Source: Comamonas terrigena NBRC 13299 (lineage in GTDB: Bacteria; Pseudomonadota; Gammaproteobacteria; Burkholderiales; Burkholderiaceae_C). Taken from it: 64,000 bases of DNA. The DNA lies in contig NZ_AP019749.1 in NCBI RefSeq assembly GCF_006740045.1, forward strand, positions 248,001 through 312,000. Direction: 5' to 3'. The notes below the pieces were generated by a model. It saw only the letters and a list, made by a program, of their open reading frames with translations, had not been told where the DNA came from and made no database searches. A program made the translations under genes and the position numbers. Each line of letters starts with the position of its first letter. Position 1 is the first letter of the stretch. Positions 39,552 to 48,361 of this stretch are shown piece after piece.

Positions 39552-39905
39552 TCAGAGGCCCAGGGCGGGCAGCTCGGCATGCAGCTCCAGCACCTTGAGG
39601 CCGTAGGATTCACCGCAGACCACCACCTCGCCCTTGCCGATGGCGGCACCGTTGACCTTGATGGTCAGCGGCTCGCCCACGATGGTGTCCAGCGGCACCA
39701 CGCTGTCCGGCCCCAGATCGGCCAGTTCCTGCAAGGTGATACGGGCGGAGCCGGCTTCCAGCGTCAGGGTCACGGGAATGCGGTGCAGAAAGGGCGACAG
39801 GCGCTCGGGTTCCGGGAGGGCCGGGGCCAGGGCGGGCGCTTCGGGGGCCGCTTCCGCGTTGCCCGCCAGCAGGTCTTGCAGGTCCATGTTGTTGTCGAGT
39901 TCCAT
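39552..39905 (-). CDS. fliN: Flagellar C-ring protein FliN
   Basis: A 117-residue switch protein. The C-terminal SpoA domain is clear (RIPVTLTLEAGSARITLQEL, then PLDTIVGEPLTIKVNGAAIG and KGEVVV). With FliM it forms the lower C-ring and binds FliH-FliI export complexes. It lies five bases after the FliM-like gene. Confidence 0.94.
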   Translation of the reverse strand: MELDNNMDLQDLLAGNAEAAPEAPALAPALPEPERLSPFLHRIPVTLTLEAGSARITLQELADLGPDSVVPLDTIVGEPLTIKVNGAAIGKGEVVVCGESYGLKVLELHAELPALGL

Positions 39906-39910
39906 AGTCT

Positions 39911-40687
39911 TTATTCCAAGGTCTCAAAGGCAGTCAGGTGCAGCTTGCCGTGGTGTTCGGCCACCGATGCGGTGAGCAGGGCTTCGCCGTTGAGCAGCAC
40001 CGTGGTGCGCCCCAGGGCAATCGGTAGCACGCTGCCCCGTCGCAGCGCCTGGATGTCGGCGGTGGACACGGTTTTTTCCAGCAGGCGTGCGGTCAGCTCC
40101 ACCTGCAGCGGGGCCGCCGGTTTGGCCGCGCCCGGCGGGGCGGTGCGCTGGGTGCGGCGCAGCTGCAGCGCGTAATGCTCCAGCGTGCGGCTGGCATCGG
40201 CATCCAGCGTGATATGCAGCGGCTGCCAGTCGCTGTCCCCCACCTGGATGCGTGCCTGCCATTGCCAGGCGCTCGCCGACGTGGAAGGGGGGCTGTCCAG
40301 CGCCGCACCGGCCTGGGCGCACAGCGCGGCAACGGCGCGCAGCACCGCGTCCTGCAGGGCCTGGCCAATGCGCCGCTCGGTGCTGCTGGGAGGGGTGTCG
40401 GGGGCATCCGCCTGACCGTCGGCAGTGAAGCCATAGCGGGCCGCCATATGGGCGAGCACGGTGGCGCGCTGCAACTCAATTTGTAACGCCTGGGGTGCGA
40501 CACCTGGCAGCGGCGTGAAGTGGGCGTGCGCGATCTGGATGGCAATCGGACGGTGGCCGGTGCCATGCAGCTGTGCCTGTACATGCTGTGCCAGATCGGC
40601 CGCCAACTGATCGAAGGCTTGCACCGGGCGCCCCAGCAAGACGGGGTTCAGGGTTTTGATGTTCTGCACAGTAGATATCTTTTTCAC
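39911..40687 (-). CDS. fliM: Short FliM-like C-ring protein
   Basis: A 258-residue protein, about 70 residues shorter than classical FliM. The last 75 residues are a SpoA domain (QVELTARLLEKTVSTADIQA, RGSVLPIALGR.TVLLNGEAL). The N-terminus (MKKISTVQNIKTLNP) has no EIDALL-type CheY-binding segment, and I cannot find the GGxG loop by which FliM binds FliG. Position just before fliN identifies it; short FliM of this kind is known from lateral flagellar systems. It begins the leftward arm, divergent from fliE. Confidence 0.8.
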   Translation of the reverse strand: MKKISTVQNIKTLNPVLLGRPVQAFDQLAADLAQHVQAQLHGTGHRPIAIQIAHAHFTPLPGVAPQALQIELQRATVLAHMAARYGFTADGQADAPDTPPSSTERRIGQALQDAVLRAVAALCAQAGAALDSPPSTSASAWQWQARIQVGDSDWQPLHITLDADASRTLEHYALQLRRTQRTAPPGAAKPAAPLQVELTARLLEKTVSTADIQALRRGSVLPIALGRTTVLLNGEALLTASVAEHHGKLHLTAFETLE

Positions 40688-40875
40688 CTTTTATTTAAGG
40701 TGTGGCGTCACGCAAAATGAGGCTGATACAGAGGGCAACACAGGGGATATGGAATGTATTGCGAAATCGCTAGTATTTGTATCAGTTGTGAATAGTATAC
40801 TGTTCGTGCAACAACTTATTCCCTCGAAATCAGCGACGCACCTGTGCAGATGGGTGCTGTCGGTGGCGCAGGGGC
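40688..40875. promoter_or_regulatory. Divergent promoter region, fliM / fliE
   Basis: An AT-rich 188-base region drives both arms. The most striking element is the near-perfect palindrome GAATAGTATACTGTTC (40790-40805, one mismatched pair), which contains a -10-like TATACT without a matching -35; this suggests activator-dependent transcription. No sigma-28 or sigma-54 promoter of correct spacing is visible. Confidence 0.5.
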
Positions 40876-41217
40876 ATGCCGATGAACATCGAACCCTCAA
40901 GCCTTTTGCTGCAGACCCGGGGCGCTTTTGCGCAGTTCGTGCCGCCCCAGCTGGACCAGGCGCCCGTCATGCCCGCAGCCGGCCAGCAGGCCGCAGGCAG
41001 CGGCTTTCTGCACCTGATGGAAAACGCCGTGCTGTCCGTGGATGCCCAGGGGCGTGCCGCTTCGGACCGGATGGCCGCGGTCGATGCGGGCAAAAGTGAT
41101 GACCTGGTCGGGGCCATGCTGTCCAGCCAGGAAGCCAGTCTGTCGTTCTCCATGTTGATGCAGGTGCGCAACAAGGTGATGGGAGCGATGGACGAGGTCG
41201 TGAAGCTCCAGGTTTGA
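40876..41217 (+). CDS. fliE: Flagellar hook-basal body protein FliE
   Basis: A 113-residue protein linking the MS-ring to the rod. The conserved C-terminus is present (SSQEASLSFSMLMQVRNKVM and AMDEVVKLQV). ATGs at 40876 and 40882 are both possible. It starts the rightward arm, 16 bases before fliF. Confidence 0.92.
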   Translation: MPMNIEPSSLLLQTRGAFAQFVPPQLDQAPVMPAAGQQAAGSGFLHLMENAVLSVDAQGRAASDRMAAVDAGKSDDLVGAMLSSQEASLSFSMLMQVRNKVMGAMDEVVKLQV

Positions 41218-41233
41218 GGCAGAGGACATACCG

Positions 41234-42928
41234 GTGTTGGATTCCCTTAAAAAACGCTTCGCAGGCATGCCTGCCGCACAGAGCGTGCTTTCTTTCTCGT
41301 CCTCTCCCGGTATGGCGCGTGTCGCCGTGCCGCTGGTGCTGGCGGCGGCCCTCGTCACGGCGCTGGTGGTGCTGGTGCTGTGGCAGAGCAGCGGCAACTA
41401 CCGCCCCCTGTTCGGCGCCCGCGAGAACGTGGTGACCTCGGATGTGGTGGCGGCTCTGGAGGCCGATGGCCTGAAGTACCGCCTGCATCCGGATTCCGGC
41501 CAGGTGCTGGTGGCCGAGTCCGATCTGGGGCGCGCCCGCATGCTGCTGGCCGCCAAGGGCGTGGCGGCCAAATTGCCCGAAGGCCTGGAGCTGATGGACC
41601 GCAACGATCCGTTGGGGGTGAGCCAGTTTGTGCAGGACGTGCGCTTCCGCCGCGGCCTGGAAGGCGAGCTGGCGCGCAGCATCACCACCCTGGATGCGGT
41701 GGCTGCGGCACGGGTGCACCTGTCGATTGCACGCTCGTCGTCGTTCGTGGTGAACACCGGGGACAAGAGCTCGGCATCGGTGGTGCTGCAGATGCAGCCG
41801 GGGCAGCAGCTCAAGCAGGAACAGATCGCCGCCATCATCCACATGGTGTCCAGCAGCGTGGCCGGACTGGATCCCCAGCGCGTGGCGCTGACCGACCAGG
41901 CGGGCAATTTCCTGTCGGCCCGCGTGGACCTGTCGGAAGGCTTCGATCCGCTGGCGCAGGAAGGCCAGGCCGGCAAGCTGAGTGCCGAGCTGCGCCAGAA
42001 CGCCCAGGAGCTGCTGACCGCCGCCGTGGGGGCGGGGCATTTCCGTGTGACGGTGACGGCCGATCTGAGCCAGGACCGCACCGAAGAGTCTTACGAACAG
42101 TACAACGGCGATCCGCGCGTGCTCAGCGAAGCCACGCGGGAAGAAAACGACCGCAGCGGCGGGGTGGCCCTGGGCGTGCCCGGCTCGCTGAGCAACCGTC
42201 CGGTGAATGTGCCCTCCGAACCGGAGTCCAAGGACGGCAAGGATGCCAACAACAGCAACTTCCGCGCCGCCGTGTCGCGCAACTACGCCTACGACCGCAG
42301 CGTGGTCCAGGTCAAGCGCGGCAAGGGCCGCATCAACAAGCTGCATGTGGCGGTGATCCTGGACGACACCGTGGCGCCCAAGGGCAGCACCGCGTGGAGC
42401 CCGGAAGCGTTGCAGCGCGTGGAGAAGCTGCTGCGCGTGGGCATGGGCGTGGACAGTGTGCGGGGCGACCAGATTGCAGTCTCCAGCATGCCATTTACCG
42501 TGCCGCCCCCGGTGCCCCAGTGGTGGGAAGAGCCGGCCAACTGGTATGGCGCGGTGGTGATGGTGCTGTGGACCATCGCCGGCGGGGTGGTGCTGGTGCT
42601 GCTGGTGCGCCTGGTGAATGCGGTGCTGCGCCATCTGCGCGAAGGCGCCAAGACGGCCGCCGCGGTGGCGCAGGCCGCTCCGGCCCTGGCGGGTGGCGGC
42701 GAGACCGACCTTGCACTGCTGCAGGCGCCGGACAGCGCCCGGGTGTCCACGACCGATATGTCGATGGTGCCCTTGCTGGAGAACGTGGACCTGCCGCCCC
42801 CGGGCTCGGAAGTGGATGTGATGGTGGAGCATTTGCGCACGCTGGCGGCCAAGGAGCCGGAGCGCGTGGCGGAAGTGGTCAAACAATGGGTGCAAAAACA
42901 TGGCCAACCAGTCGGTAGCGAGCGCTGA
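41234..42928 (+). CDS. fliF: MS-ring protein FliF
   Basis: A 564-residue inner-membrane ring protein. Two membrane helices (about 32-53 and 430-455) flank the periplasmic ring-building domains; DRNDPLGVSQFVQDVRFRRG and TLDAVAAARVHLSIARSS, then the RNYAYDRSVVQVKRGKG region, are characteristic. The C-terminal tail binds FliG. The start is a GTG at 41234 (a TTG codon follows immediately). Its last 29 bases overlap fliG. Confidence 0.96.
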   Translation: MLDSLKKRFAGMPAAQSVLSFSSSPGMARVAVPLVLAAALVTALVVLVLWQSSGNYRPLFGARENVVTSDVVAALEADGLKYRLHPDSGQVLVAESDLGRARMLLAAKGVAAKLPEGLELMDRNDPLGVSQFVQDVRFRRGLEGELARSITTLDAVAAARVHLSIARSSSFVVNTGDKSSASVVLQMQPGQQLKQEQIAAIIHMVSSSVAGLDPQRVALTDQAGNFLSARVDLSEGFDPLAQEGQAGKLSAELRQNAQELLTAAVGAGHFRVTVTADLSQDRTEESYEQYNGDPRVLSEATREENDRSGGVALGVPGSLSNRPVNVPSEPESKDGKDANNSNFRAAVSRNYAYDRSVVQVKRGKGRINKLHVAVILDDTVAPKGSTAWSPEALQRVEKLLRVGMGVDSVRGDQIAVSSMPFTVPPPVPQWWEEPANWYGAVVMVLWTIAGGVVLVLLVRLVNAVLRHLREGAKTAAAVAQAAPALAGGGETDLALLQAPDSARVSTTDMSMVPLLENVDLPPPGSEVDVMVEHLRTLAAKEPERVAEVVKQWVQKHGQPVGSER

Positions 42929-43955
42929 GGGCGCAGCGCGCCTGGCATTGCCGGGCAAGAGCGCGGAAGAGCTGAACCTCATTGAACAGGCGGCCATCGT
43001 GCTGCTGAGCATGGGTGAGGAGCCGGCCGCTGGTGTGCTGCGCTGCCTGGAGCGCGAGGATCTGCTGGCGGTGACCCAGGTGATGTCGCGTCTGAGCGGC
43101 ATCCGCGTGGATTCCGTGCGCCAGTCGCTGCAGCATTTCTTCGATGACTACCGGGAGCAAAGCGGGGTGCATGGCGCATCGCGCAGCTTTCTGCAGCGCT
43201 CGCTGGGGCTGGCGCTGGGCGGCGACATTGCCGGCAGCGTGCTGGACAGCATCTACGGCGATGAAGTGCGGCCCAAGATGGCGCGACTGCAATGGGCTTC
43301 GCCGGCGTGGCTGGCCGAGCGGCTGGCCCAGGAGCACCCGCGCATGCAGGCCGTGTTCCTGGCCTTTCTGCCCCCGAAACTGGCAGGCGATGTGATCGAG
43401 TACCTGCCGGCGTCGGGGCGCGAAGCGCTGGTGCTGAACGTGGCCAGGCTCAAGGATGTGGACCGCGATCTGCTGGTCCAGCTGGAGGTGCTGACCGACC
43501 AGTACCTGAGCGAATTCGGCACGCAAAGCGTGGCCATGGAAGGCGTGAAGCAGGCGGCAGAAATCCTGAACCGCATTCCCGGCAACAAGCAGGAGCTGGT
43601 GGAGCAGCTGCGGGCGCGGGACCCGGAGATCGCCTCGGCGATCGAGACCGAGATGTACGACTTCTTCGTGCTGTCCACGCAGTCCGAAGCCACGCTGACG
43701 CAGATCATCGAGGCGGTGCCGGCCGAGCTGTGGGCACTGGCGCTCAAGGGGGCGGAGCTCGCCGTGCGCAAGGCCGTGCTGGGTGCCATGCCCCGGCGCC
43801 AGGCACAGAGCTTCGAAGACCAGATGCGCCGCAGCGGACCGGTGCCGCTCAGCCGGGTGGAGCAGGCGCGGCGTGAAATCATGGACCTGGTCAAGGCCAT
43901 GGTGGATGCCGGCGAGCTGGAGATCCAGCTGTTTGCCGAAGCCGTGGTGGAGTGA
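42900..43955 (+). CDS. fliG: Flagellar motor switch protein FliG
   Basis: A 351-residue rotor protein of the C-ring that interacts with MotA. EQAAIVLLSMGEEPAAGVLR at the N-terminal domain and MPRRQAQSFEDQMRRSGPVP with SRVEQARREIMDLVKAM at the torque-generating C-terminal domain fit the family. The ATG at 42900 lies inside fliF. The end overlaps fliH by four bases. Confidence 0.95.
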   Translation: MANQSVASAEGAARLALPGKSAEELNLIEQAAIVLLSMGEEPAAGVLRCLEREDLLAVTQVMSRLSGIRVDSVRQSLQHFFDDYREQSGVHGASRSFLQRSLGLALGGDIAGSVLDSIYGDEVRPKMARLQWASPAWLAERLAQEHPRMQAVFLAFLPPKLAGDVIEYLPASGREALVLNVARLKDVDRDLLVQLEVLTDQYLSEFGTQSVAMEGVKQAAEILNRIPGNKQELVEQLRARDPEIASAIETEMYDFFVLSTQSEATLTQIIEAVPAELWALALKGAELAVRKAVLGAMPRRQAQSFEDQMRRSGPVPLSRVEQARREIMDLVKAMVDAGELEIQLFAEAVVE

Positions 43956-44641
43956 ACGTGCTGTACCGCCCCTACCACTTCCCCCCTCTGGACCTGGTGC
44001 AGGCCGACAGCCTGCAGCAGACCTCCGCGCCCGCCGGCGAACGCGAACGCAATGCCCAGGAGCTGGCCCAGGCCTACGAGCAGGCGGTGCAGCGCGGGCA
44101 TGCCCAGGGCGTTGCGCAAGGGCAGGCCGATGGCGAGCGCGCCGGCTATGAAGTGGGGCAGCAGGCCGGCATGGCCGCCGGGCGGGCCCAGGCCCTGCAG
44201 GCCGCGCGCGAGGAGCTGCAGCGCCTCGGCGCCCCGGTGACGGCCGCCGCCGCGCAGCTGCAGTTGCTGCACGCCGACTGGGAGGCCAGCTTGCGCAAGG
44301 ATCTGATCGATCTGGTGGAAAAAGTGGCGCGCCAGGTGGTGCGCTGCGAGCTGACGCTGCAACCGGCGCAGATTCTGGCCCTGGTGGAAGAAACGCTGGC
44401 CGGCATGCCGCAGCGTACCGGGGCCGTGCAGGTGTTCCTGAACCCGTCGGATCTGCAGCGCATCCAGGAGCTGGACCACAGCCGTGTACCGGCGTGGCAG
44501 CTGCAGGCTGACAGCGCACTGGAGGCGGGCGAATGCCGCCTGCTGGTGGGCGATGAAGAAGTGGATGCCGGCTGCAAGCAGCGCATGGCGGCCTGCATGG
44601 ACCAGGTGCGCGGACAGCTGCACCCGGTGGAGCCGGTATGA
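43952..44641 (+). CDS. fliH: Flagellar export ATPase regulator FliH
   Basis: A 229-residue cytoplasmic protein that dimerises and holds FliI inactive until docking. The N-terminal half has the Gly-rich repeat segment (GHAQGVAQGQADGERAGYEV, then GQQAGMAAGRAQ) typical of FliH GxxxG helices, and the C-terminal part is the FliI-binding V-ATPase E-like domain. GTG start at 43952, overlapping fliG; end overlaps fliI. Confidence 0.92.
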   Translation: MNVLYRPYHFPPLDLVQADSLQQTSAPAGERERNAQELAQAYEQAVQRGHAQGVAQGQADGERAGYEVGQQAGMAAGRAQALQAAREELQRLGAPVTAAAAQLQLLHADWEASLRKDLIDLVEKVARQVVRCELTLQPAQILALVEETLAGMPQRTGAVQVFLNPSDLQRIQELDHSRVPAWQLQADSALEAGECRLLVGDEEVDAGCKQRMAACMDQVRGQLHPVEPV

Positions 44642-45987
44642 GTAGCCTGGCGCCGCCACGGTCTGCGCCGGAAGGCGGGCTGGCGCATTCGCTGCGCAGC
44701 GTGCAATTGTCCGATGTGCCGGTGGCGCAGCCCACGGCCCGCCTGCATGCCGCCACCGGGCTGCTGCTGGAGGCGACGGGCGCGGCACTGCCGCTGGGCG
44801 CGCGCTGCCAGATCGAGGGGCCGGGCGGCGTGCCGCTGCCGGCCCAGGTGGTGGGGTTCCGCGGTGCGGTCTCGTACCTGATGCCGCTGAAGGCGGTCAC
44901 CGGTCTGGCGACGGGTGCCCGCGTCACGCCGGATTCGGAAACGCAGACACCGCACATTGGCGCCAGCTGGCTGGGACGCGTGATCAATGGCCTGGCGGAG
45001 CCGCTGGATGGTCTGGGGCGCCTGACGGGCGATGTGCCTTTGCCGGCCCATCCGCCCAAGGTGCATCCGCTGAAGAAGCGACCGATTGCCCAGCCGCTGG
45101 ATGTGGGTGTGCGCAGCATCAATGGGCTGCTGACCCTGGGGCGCGGTCAGCGGGTCGGGCTGTTTGCGGGCAGCGGCGTGGGCAAGAGCGTGCTGCTGGG
45201 CATGATCACGCGCCAGACCGAGGCCGATGTTATTGTGGTGGGGCTGATCGGCGAGCGCGGGCGTGAGGTGCGCGAATTCATTGAACATGCGCTGGGGGCC
45301 GAGGGTCTGCGCCGTGCCATCGTGGTGGTGGCCCCCGCCGACGAGCCGGCGCTGATGCGCATGATGGCGGCCGAGCTGTGCCACACCATTGCGGCGCATT
45401 TCCGCGACCAGGGGCGCAATGTGCTGCTGCTGCTGGATTCGCTGACCCGCTACGCCATGGCGCGGCGCGAGATTGCGCTGGCCCTGGGTGAGCCTCCGGC
45501 GACGCGGGGCTATCCGCCGTCGGTCTTCAGCATGCTGCCGCAGTTGGTGGAAAGCGCCGGCAACGGCGAGCAGGGGCAGGGCAGCATGACGGCCATCTAC
45601 ACCGTGCTGGCCGAAGGCGACGACCAGCAGGACCCGGTGGCCGATACGGCGCGCGCCATTCTGGATGGCCACATCGTGCTGCGGCGCGAACTGGCAGAAC
45701 GTGGGCAGTACCCCGCCATCGATGTGGCGGCATCCATCAGCCGCTGCATGCCCCAGGTCGTGGCGGAGGGCCATTTGCAGGCCGCCCGCCAGGCCAAGGA
45801 GCTGCTGGCGCGCTACAGCCAGGTGCGGGACCTGATTCCCATGGGGGCCTATGTGCCTGGCGCCGATGCACGAACGGACCAGGCCGTGCAGCGTTGGCCG
45901 CTGCTGGAGGCCTATCTGCGCCAGGGCACCCATGAGGCGGCGATGTTGCCTGCGTGCATGGCGCAGCTGCAGGAGGTGTTGGCATGA
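44638..45987 (+). CDS. fliI: Flagellum-specific ATPase FliI
   Basis: A 449-residue hexameric ATPase that helps unfold and deliver export substrates. Walker A is AGSGVGKS (177-184), followed by VIVVGLIGERGREVREFIEH and the DSLTRYAMARREIALALGEP block. The N-terminal domain is of normal length. Start overlaps fliH, end overlaps fliJ. Confidence 0.97.
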   Translation: MSSLAPPRSAPEGGLAHSLRSVQLSDVPVAQPTARLHAATGLLLEATGAALPLGARCQIEGPGGVPLPAQVVGFRGAVSYLMPLKAVTGLATGARVTPDSETQTPHIGASWLGRVINGLAEPLDGLGRLTGDVPLPAHPPKVHPLKKRPIAQPLDVGVRSINGLLTLGRGQRVGLFAGSGVGKSVLLGMITRQTEADVIVVGLIGERGREVREFIEHALGAEGLRRAIVVVAPADEPALMRMMAAELCHTIAAHFRDQGRNVLLLLDSLTRYAMARREIALALGEPPATRGYPPSVFSMLPQLVESAGNGEQGQGSMTAIYTVLAEGDDQQDPVADTARAILDGHIVLRRELAERGQYPAIDVAASISRCMPQVVAEGHLQAARQAKELLARYSQVRDLIPMGAYVPGADARTDQAVQRWPLLEAYLRQGTHEAAMLPACMAQLQEVLA

Positions 45988-46436
45988 ATGTCCCGGTCCC
46001 CGCCCTGGCGCAGTACGTGCACGTGCTGGACCAGCGTGCCCAGCAATCGCTGGCGCAAACCAGCCAGGCCCGCACCCGCCTGGACCATACCCAGACGCAG
46101 CTGGAGCGGCTGCGAAACATGGCCCGCAGCGCCGGGGTAAAGAATTTGCACGGAAGTGTCGCCCTATATGCGAACGCAGCGGGTTTCCGTTCCGGGCTGA
46201 TGGACATGGCCGAGCAATTTCGCGACACCCTGGGGGTGCAGCAGCTCGAATATGTCCAGGCCCAGGCGCAGATGCAGAAGGCTTTCCGCCAGCATGGCAG
46301 CATGCAGACGGTGTTGGAGCGAGTGCGCACTGACATGGCTGTGGTGCAGCAGCGCCAGGAACAAAAGCACACGGACGAGCTGGCGGGCCAGGCATGGCAG
46401 CGTCAGCTTCGGCAGCCGGATACCGGAAACCGCTAG
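45984..46436 (+). CDS. fliJ: Flagellar export protein FliJ
   Basis: A 150-residue, almost entirely helical coiled-coil protein. It acts as the stalk of the FliI ring and escorts chaperones. Assignment rests on position after fliI, length, charge and heptad character (LDHTQTQLERLRNMAR, LQYVQAQAQMQKAF-like helices), since FliJ sequences are poorly conserved. ATG at 45984 overlaps the fliI stop. Confidence 0.85.
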   Translation: MNVPVPALAQYVHVLDQRAQQSLAQTSQARTRLDHTQTQLERLRNMARSAGVKNLHGSVALYANAAGFRSGLMDMAEQFRDTLGVQQLEYVQAQAQMQKAFRQHGSMQTVLERVRTDMAVVQQRQEQKHTDELAGQAWQRQLRQPDTGNR

Positions 46437-46472
46437 TACGGCCCAATCGCGAACGCATACCAGGGGAATACA

Positions 46473-47939
46473 GTGGCAACCTACGATCCAGTCTCTACCG
46501 CTAAGGCACTTGCCGAAAGCTATGTCTACGCCCGCCAGACGCAGGTAGATACCAACACGTCCAAGACGCAGGGCAAGGTGACCGCCCTCACCAGCCTGCA
46601 GACGGCACTGTCCACCTTCACCACTGCGCTCAACACGCTCAGCGCCAAGGGCAGCGTGGTGGCACAGACGGCCACGGTGTCGCGCAGCACGGCCGCCTCG
46701 GCCTCGGTGTCGGGCACGGCGTCGGCCGGCAGCTACAGCTTCGCGGTCAGCCAGCTGGCCACGGCCCAGCAGTCGCTCTACAGCATGGAAGACCTGGGGC
46801 TGGCACTGGACACCACCTTCCCGCAGGACACCACCATGGTGGTGACCGCCGTCGGGGGCGCGGGCTACATCCAGGTGGACCTGGCGGCGGCCGATGAAAA
46901 CAACGACGGCAAGCTGTCCGTCACGGAAATCGCCCGTGCGCTGAACCAGGCCAGCGATGGCAAGGTCACGGCCTCGGTGGTGACGCAGAACGGCAAGCAG
47001 CAGCTGCTGCTGAACGCCGGAGGCACCGGGCTGGAGAACGCCTTCCAGCTGCACATGGTGTCGTCGAGCGGTGCCGATGCGGCCGCCCAGCAGCTGGCGA
47101 CCGACTGGGCCGCCACCGTGGCGGGGCTGCAGAACGGCACGATCACAGCCATGCCGGCCGCTGGCGGCGCGAGCATCGGCGGCAAAGGTACCCAGCTGTC
47201 GCTGGCGCAGGACGCGGTGTTCAAGCTGGGCGGCGATACGGGCGTGGAGATGCGCCAGGCGTCCAACACCTATACGGGCATCGACGGACTGTCGGTGACC
47301 TTCCAGGAAGTCACCACCAGCCCGGTGACGGTCACGGTGGCCAAGGACGATGCCGCGACCAAAAGCAATATGCAGAGCTTTGTGGACGCCTACAACACGC
47401 TGGTGAAGGCCATGGACAAGCTGACGGCCGCAGGCAATGCCGAAGGCGGCGTGGCCGCAGGTGCGCTCAACGGGGATTCGGGCGTGCGCACGCTGCGCAA
47501 CCAGCTCAACAGCCTGCTGCGCACCAGCGTGGGCGGTGTGAGCCTGACGGACTATGGCATCTCGGCCCAGCGCGACGGCACCATCGCCCTCGATGCGGAC
47601 CGTTTTGCCAAGAAGGTGGCCGCCAACCCCGACGCCCTGACCAGCCTGCTGGGCCAGACCAATTCCCTGGAATACAAGCGCACCGGCGTGCTGGGCAGCC
47701 TGCAGACCTATATCAACACCTGGAGCAATGCCTCGACGGGGTTCCTGAAGTCGCGCCAGGACGGACTGCAAAAGCAGCTGACGCAGTACAGCAAGGACCA
47801 GGACAACATCGACCGCCTGTATGCACAGGCCTACCAACGCTATCTGACGCAATTCACGACGCTGGCCAACCTCGAAACCACGATGGGCAACACCACGAGT
47901 CTGCTGGACTCGCTGTTCTCTTCGTCGTCTTCGAGCTGA
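46473..47939 (+). CDS. fliD: Flagellar filament cap protein FliD, with EF-hand-like loop
   Basis: A 488-residue secreted cap protein that promotes flagellin assembly. The start is a GTG with an AGGGGA Shine-Dalgarno seven bases upstream. The N-terminal region (TALTSLQTALSTFTTALNTL) and the C-terminal region (YNTLVKAMDKL, FLKSRQDGLQKQL, RYLTQFTTLANLETTMGNTT) are typical. Residues 141-152 read DENNDGKLSVTE, a full match to the twelve-residue EF-hand calcium loop (D1, N3, D5, G6, L8, E12), followed by a helix. The last seven residues are six serines preceded by Phe-Ser. fliS follows. Confidence 0.93.
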   Translation: MATYDPVSTAKALAESYVYARQTQVDTNTSKTQGKVTALTSLQTALSTFTTALNTLSAKGSVVAQTATVSRSTAASASVSGTASAGSYSFAVSQLATAQQSLYSMEDLGLALDTTFPQDTTMVVTAVGGAGYIQVDLAAADENNDGKLSVTEIARALNQASDGKVTASVVTQNGKQQLLLNAGGTGLENAFQLHMVSSSGADAAAQQLATDWAATVAGLQNGTITAMPAAGGASIGGKGTQLSLAQDAVFKLGGDTGVEMRQASNTYTGIDGLSVTFQEVTTSPVTVTVAKDDAATKSNMQSFVDAYNTLVKAMDKLTAAGNAEGGVAAGALNGDSGVRTLRNQLNSLLRTSVGGVSLTDYGISAQRDGTIALDADRFAKKVAANPDALTSLLGQTNSLEYKRTGVLGSLQTYINTWSNASTGFLKSRQDGLQKQLTQYSKDQDNIDRLYAQAYQRYLTQFTTLANLETTMGNTTSLLDSLFSSSSSS

Positions 47940-47962
47940 GGCGGTGTCGCGCATCCCGAGCT

Positions 47963-48361
47963 ATGAACGACAACCTTTGGAATGATGGATACGGGGGCTA
48001 CCGCTCCGCCAACATGGTGGCCCAGACCGCACAGGCATCGCCTGTGGAGCTGGTGCTGATGCTGGTGGACGGCCTGCTGGAAGAGATGGCGCGCCTGCGC
48101 ATGCACATCGCCCATGGCCGGTTCGAGGAGAAAGCCCATTCCATCGCCAAATGCGCCGACATCCTGACCGGGCTGGGCAGCGCACTGGAGGTCGAGGCGG
48201 GCAACGAGGTGGTGGAAAACCTGTCCCGCCTCTATGACTTCTGTGCCCAGCGCCTGAACCAGGCGGGCTTTGACATGGATGCCGACAAGGTGGGCGAAGT
48301 GCAGGACATCGTCCAGACGCTGCGTGCCGGATGGCAGGGGATGGCGGATGCCCGCCTTTGA
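47963..48361 (+). CDS. fliS: Flagellin export chaperone FliS
   Basis: A 132-residue helical chaperone that binds the C-terminus of flagellin. YRSANMVAQTAQASPVELVL and LMLVDGLLEEMARLRMHIAH are typical for FliS (tyrosine near the N-terminus, SPVELVLMLVDG core). It overlaps the next gene by 14 bases, indicating coupling. Confidence 0.93.
   Translation: MNDNLWNDGYGGYRSANMVAQTAQASPVELVLMLVDGLLEEMARLRMHIAHGRFEEKAHSIAKCADILTGLGSALEVEAGNEVVENLSRLYDFCAQRLNQAGFDMDADKVGEVQDIVQTLRAGWQGMADARL

Noticed and set aside
40750..40762. TGGAATGTATTGC, resembling a sigma-54 promoter before fliE
   Set aside because: The GG and GC elements are eight bases apart where ten are required.
48261..48315. Acidic stretch FDMDADKVGEVQD in FliS resembling an EF-hand
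   Set aside because: It lacks glycine at position 6 and the hydrophobic residue at position 8; it does not fit the loop consensus.
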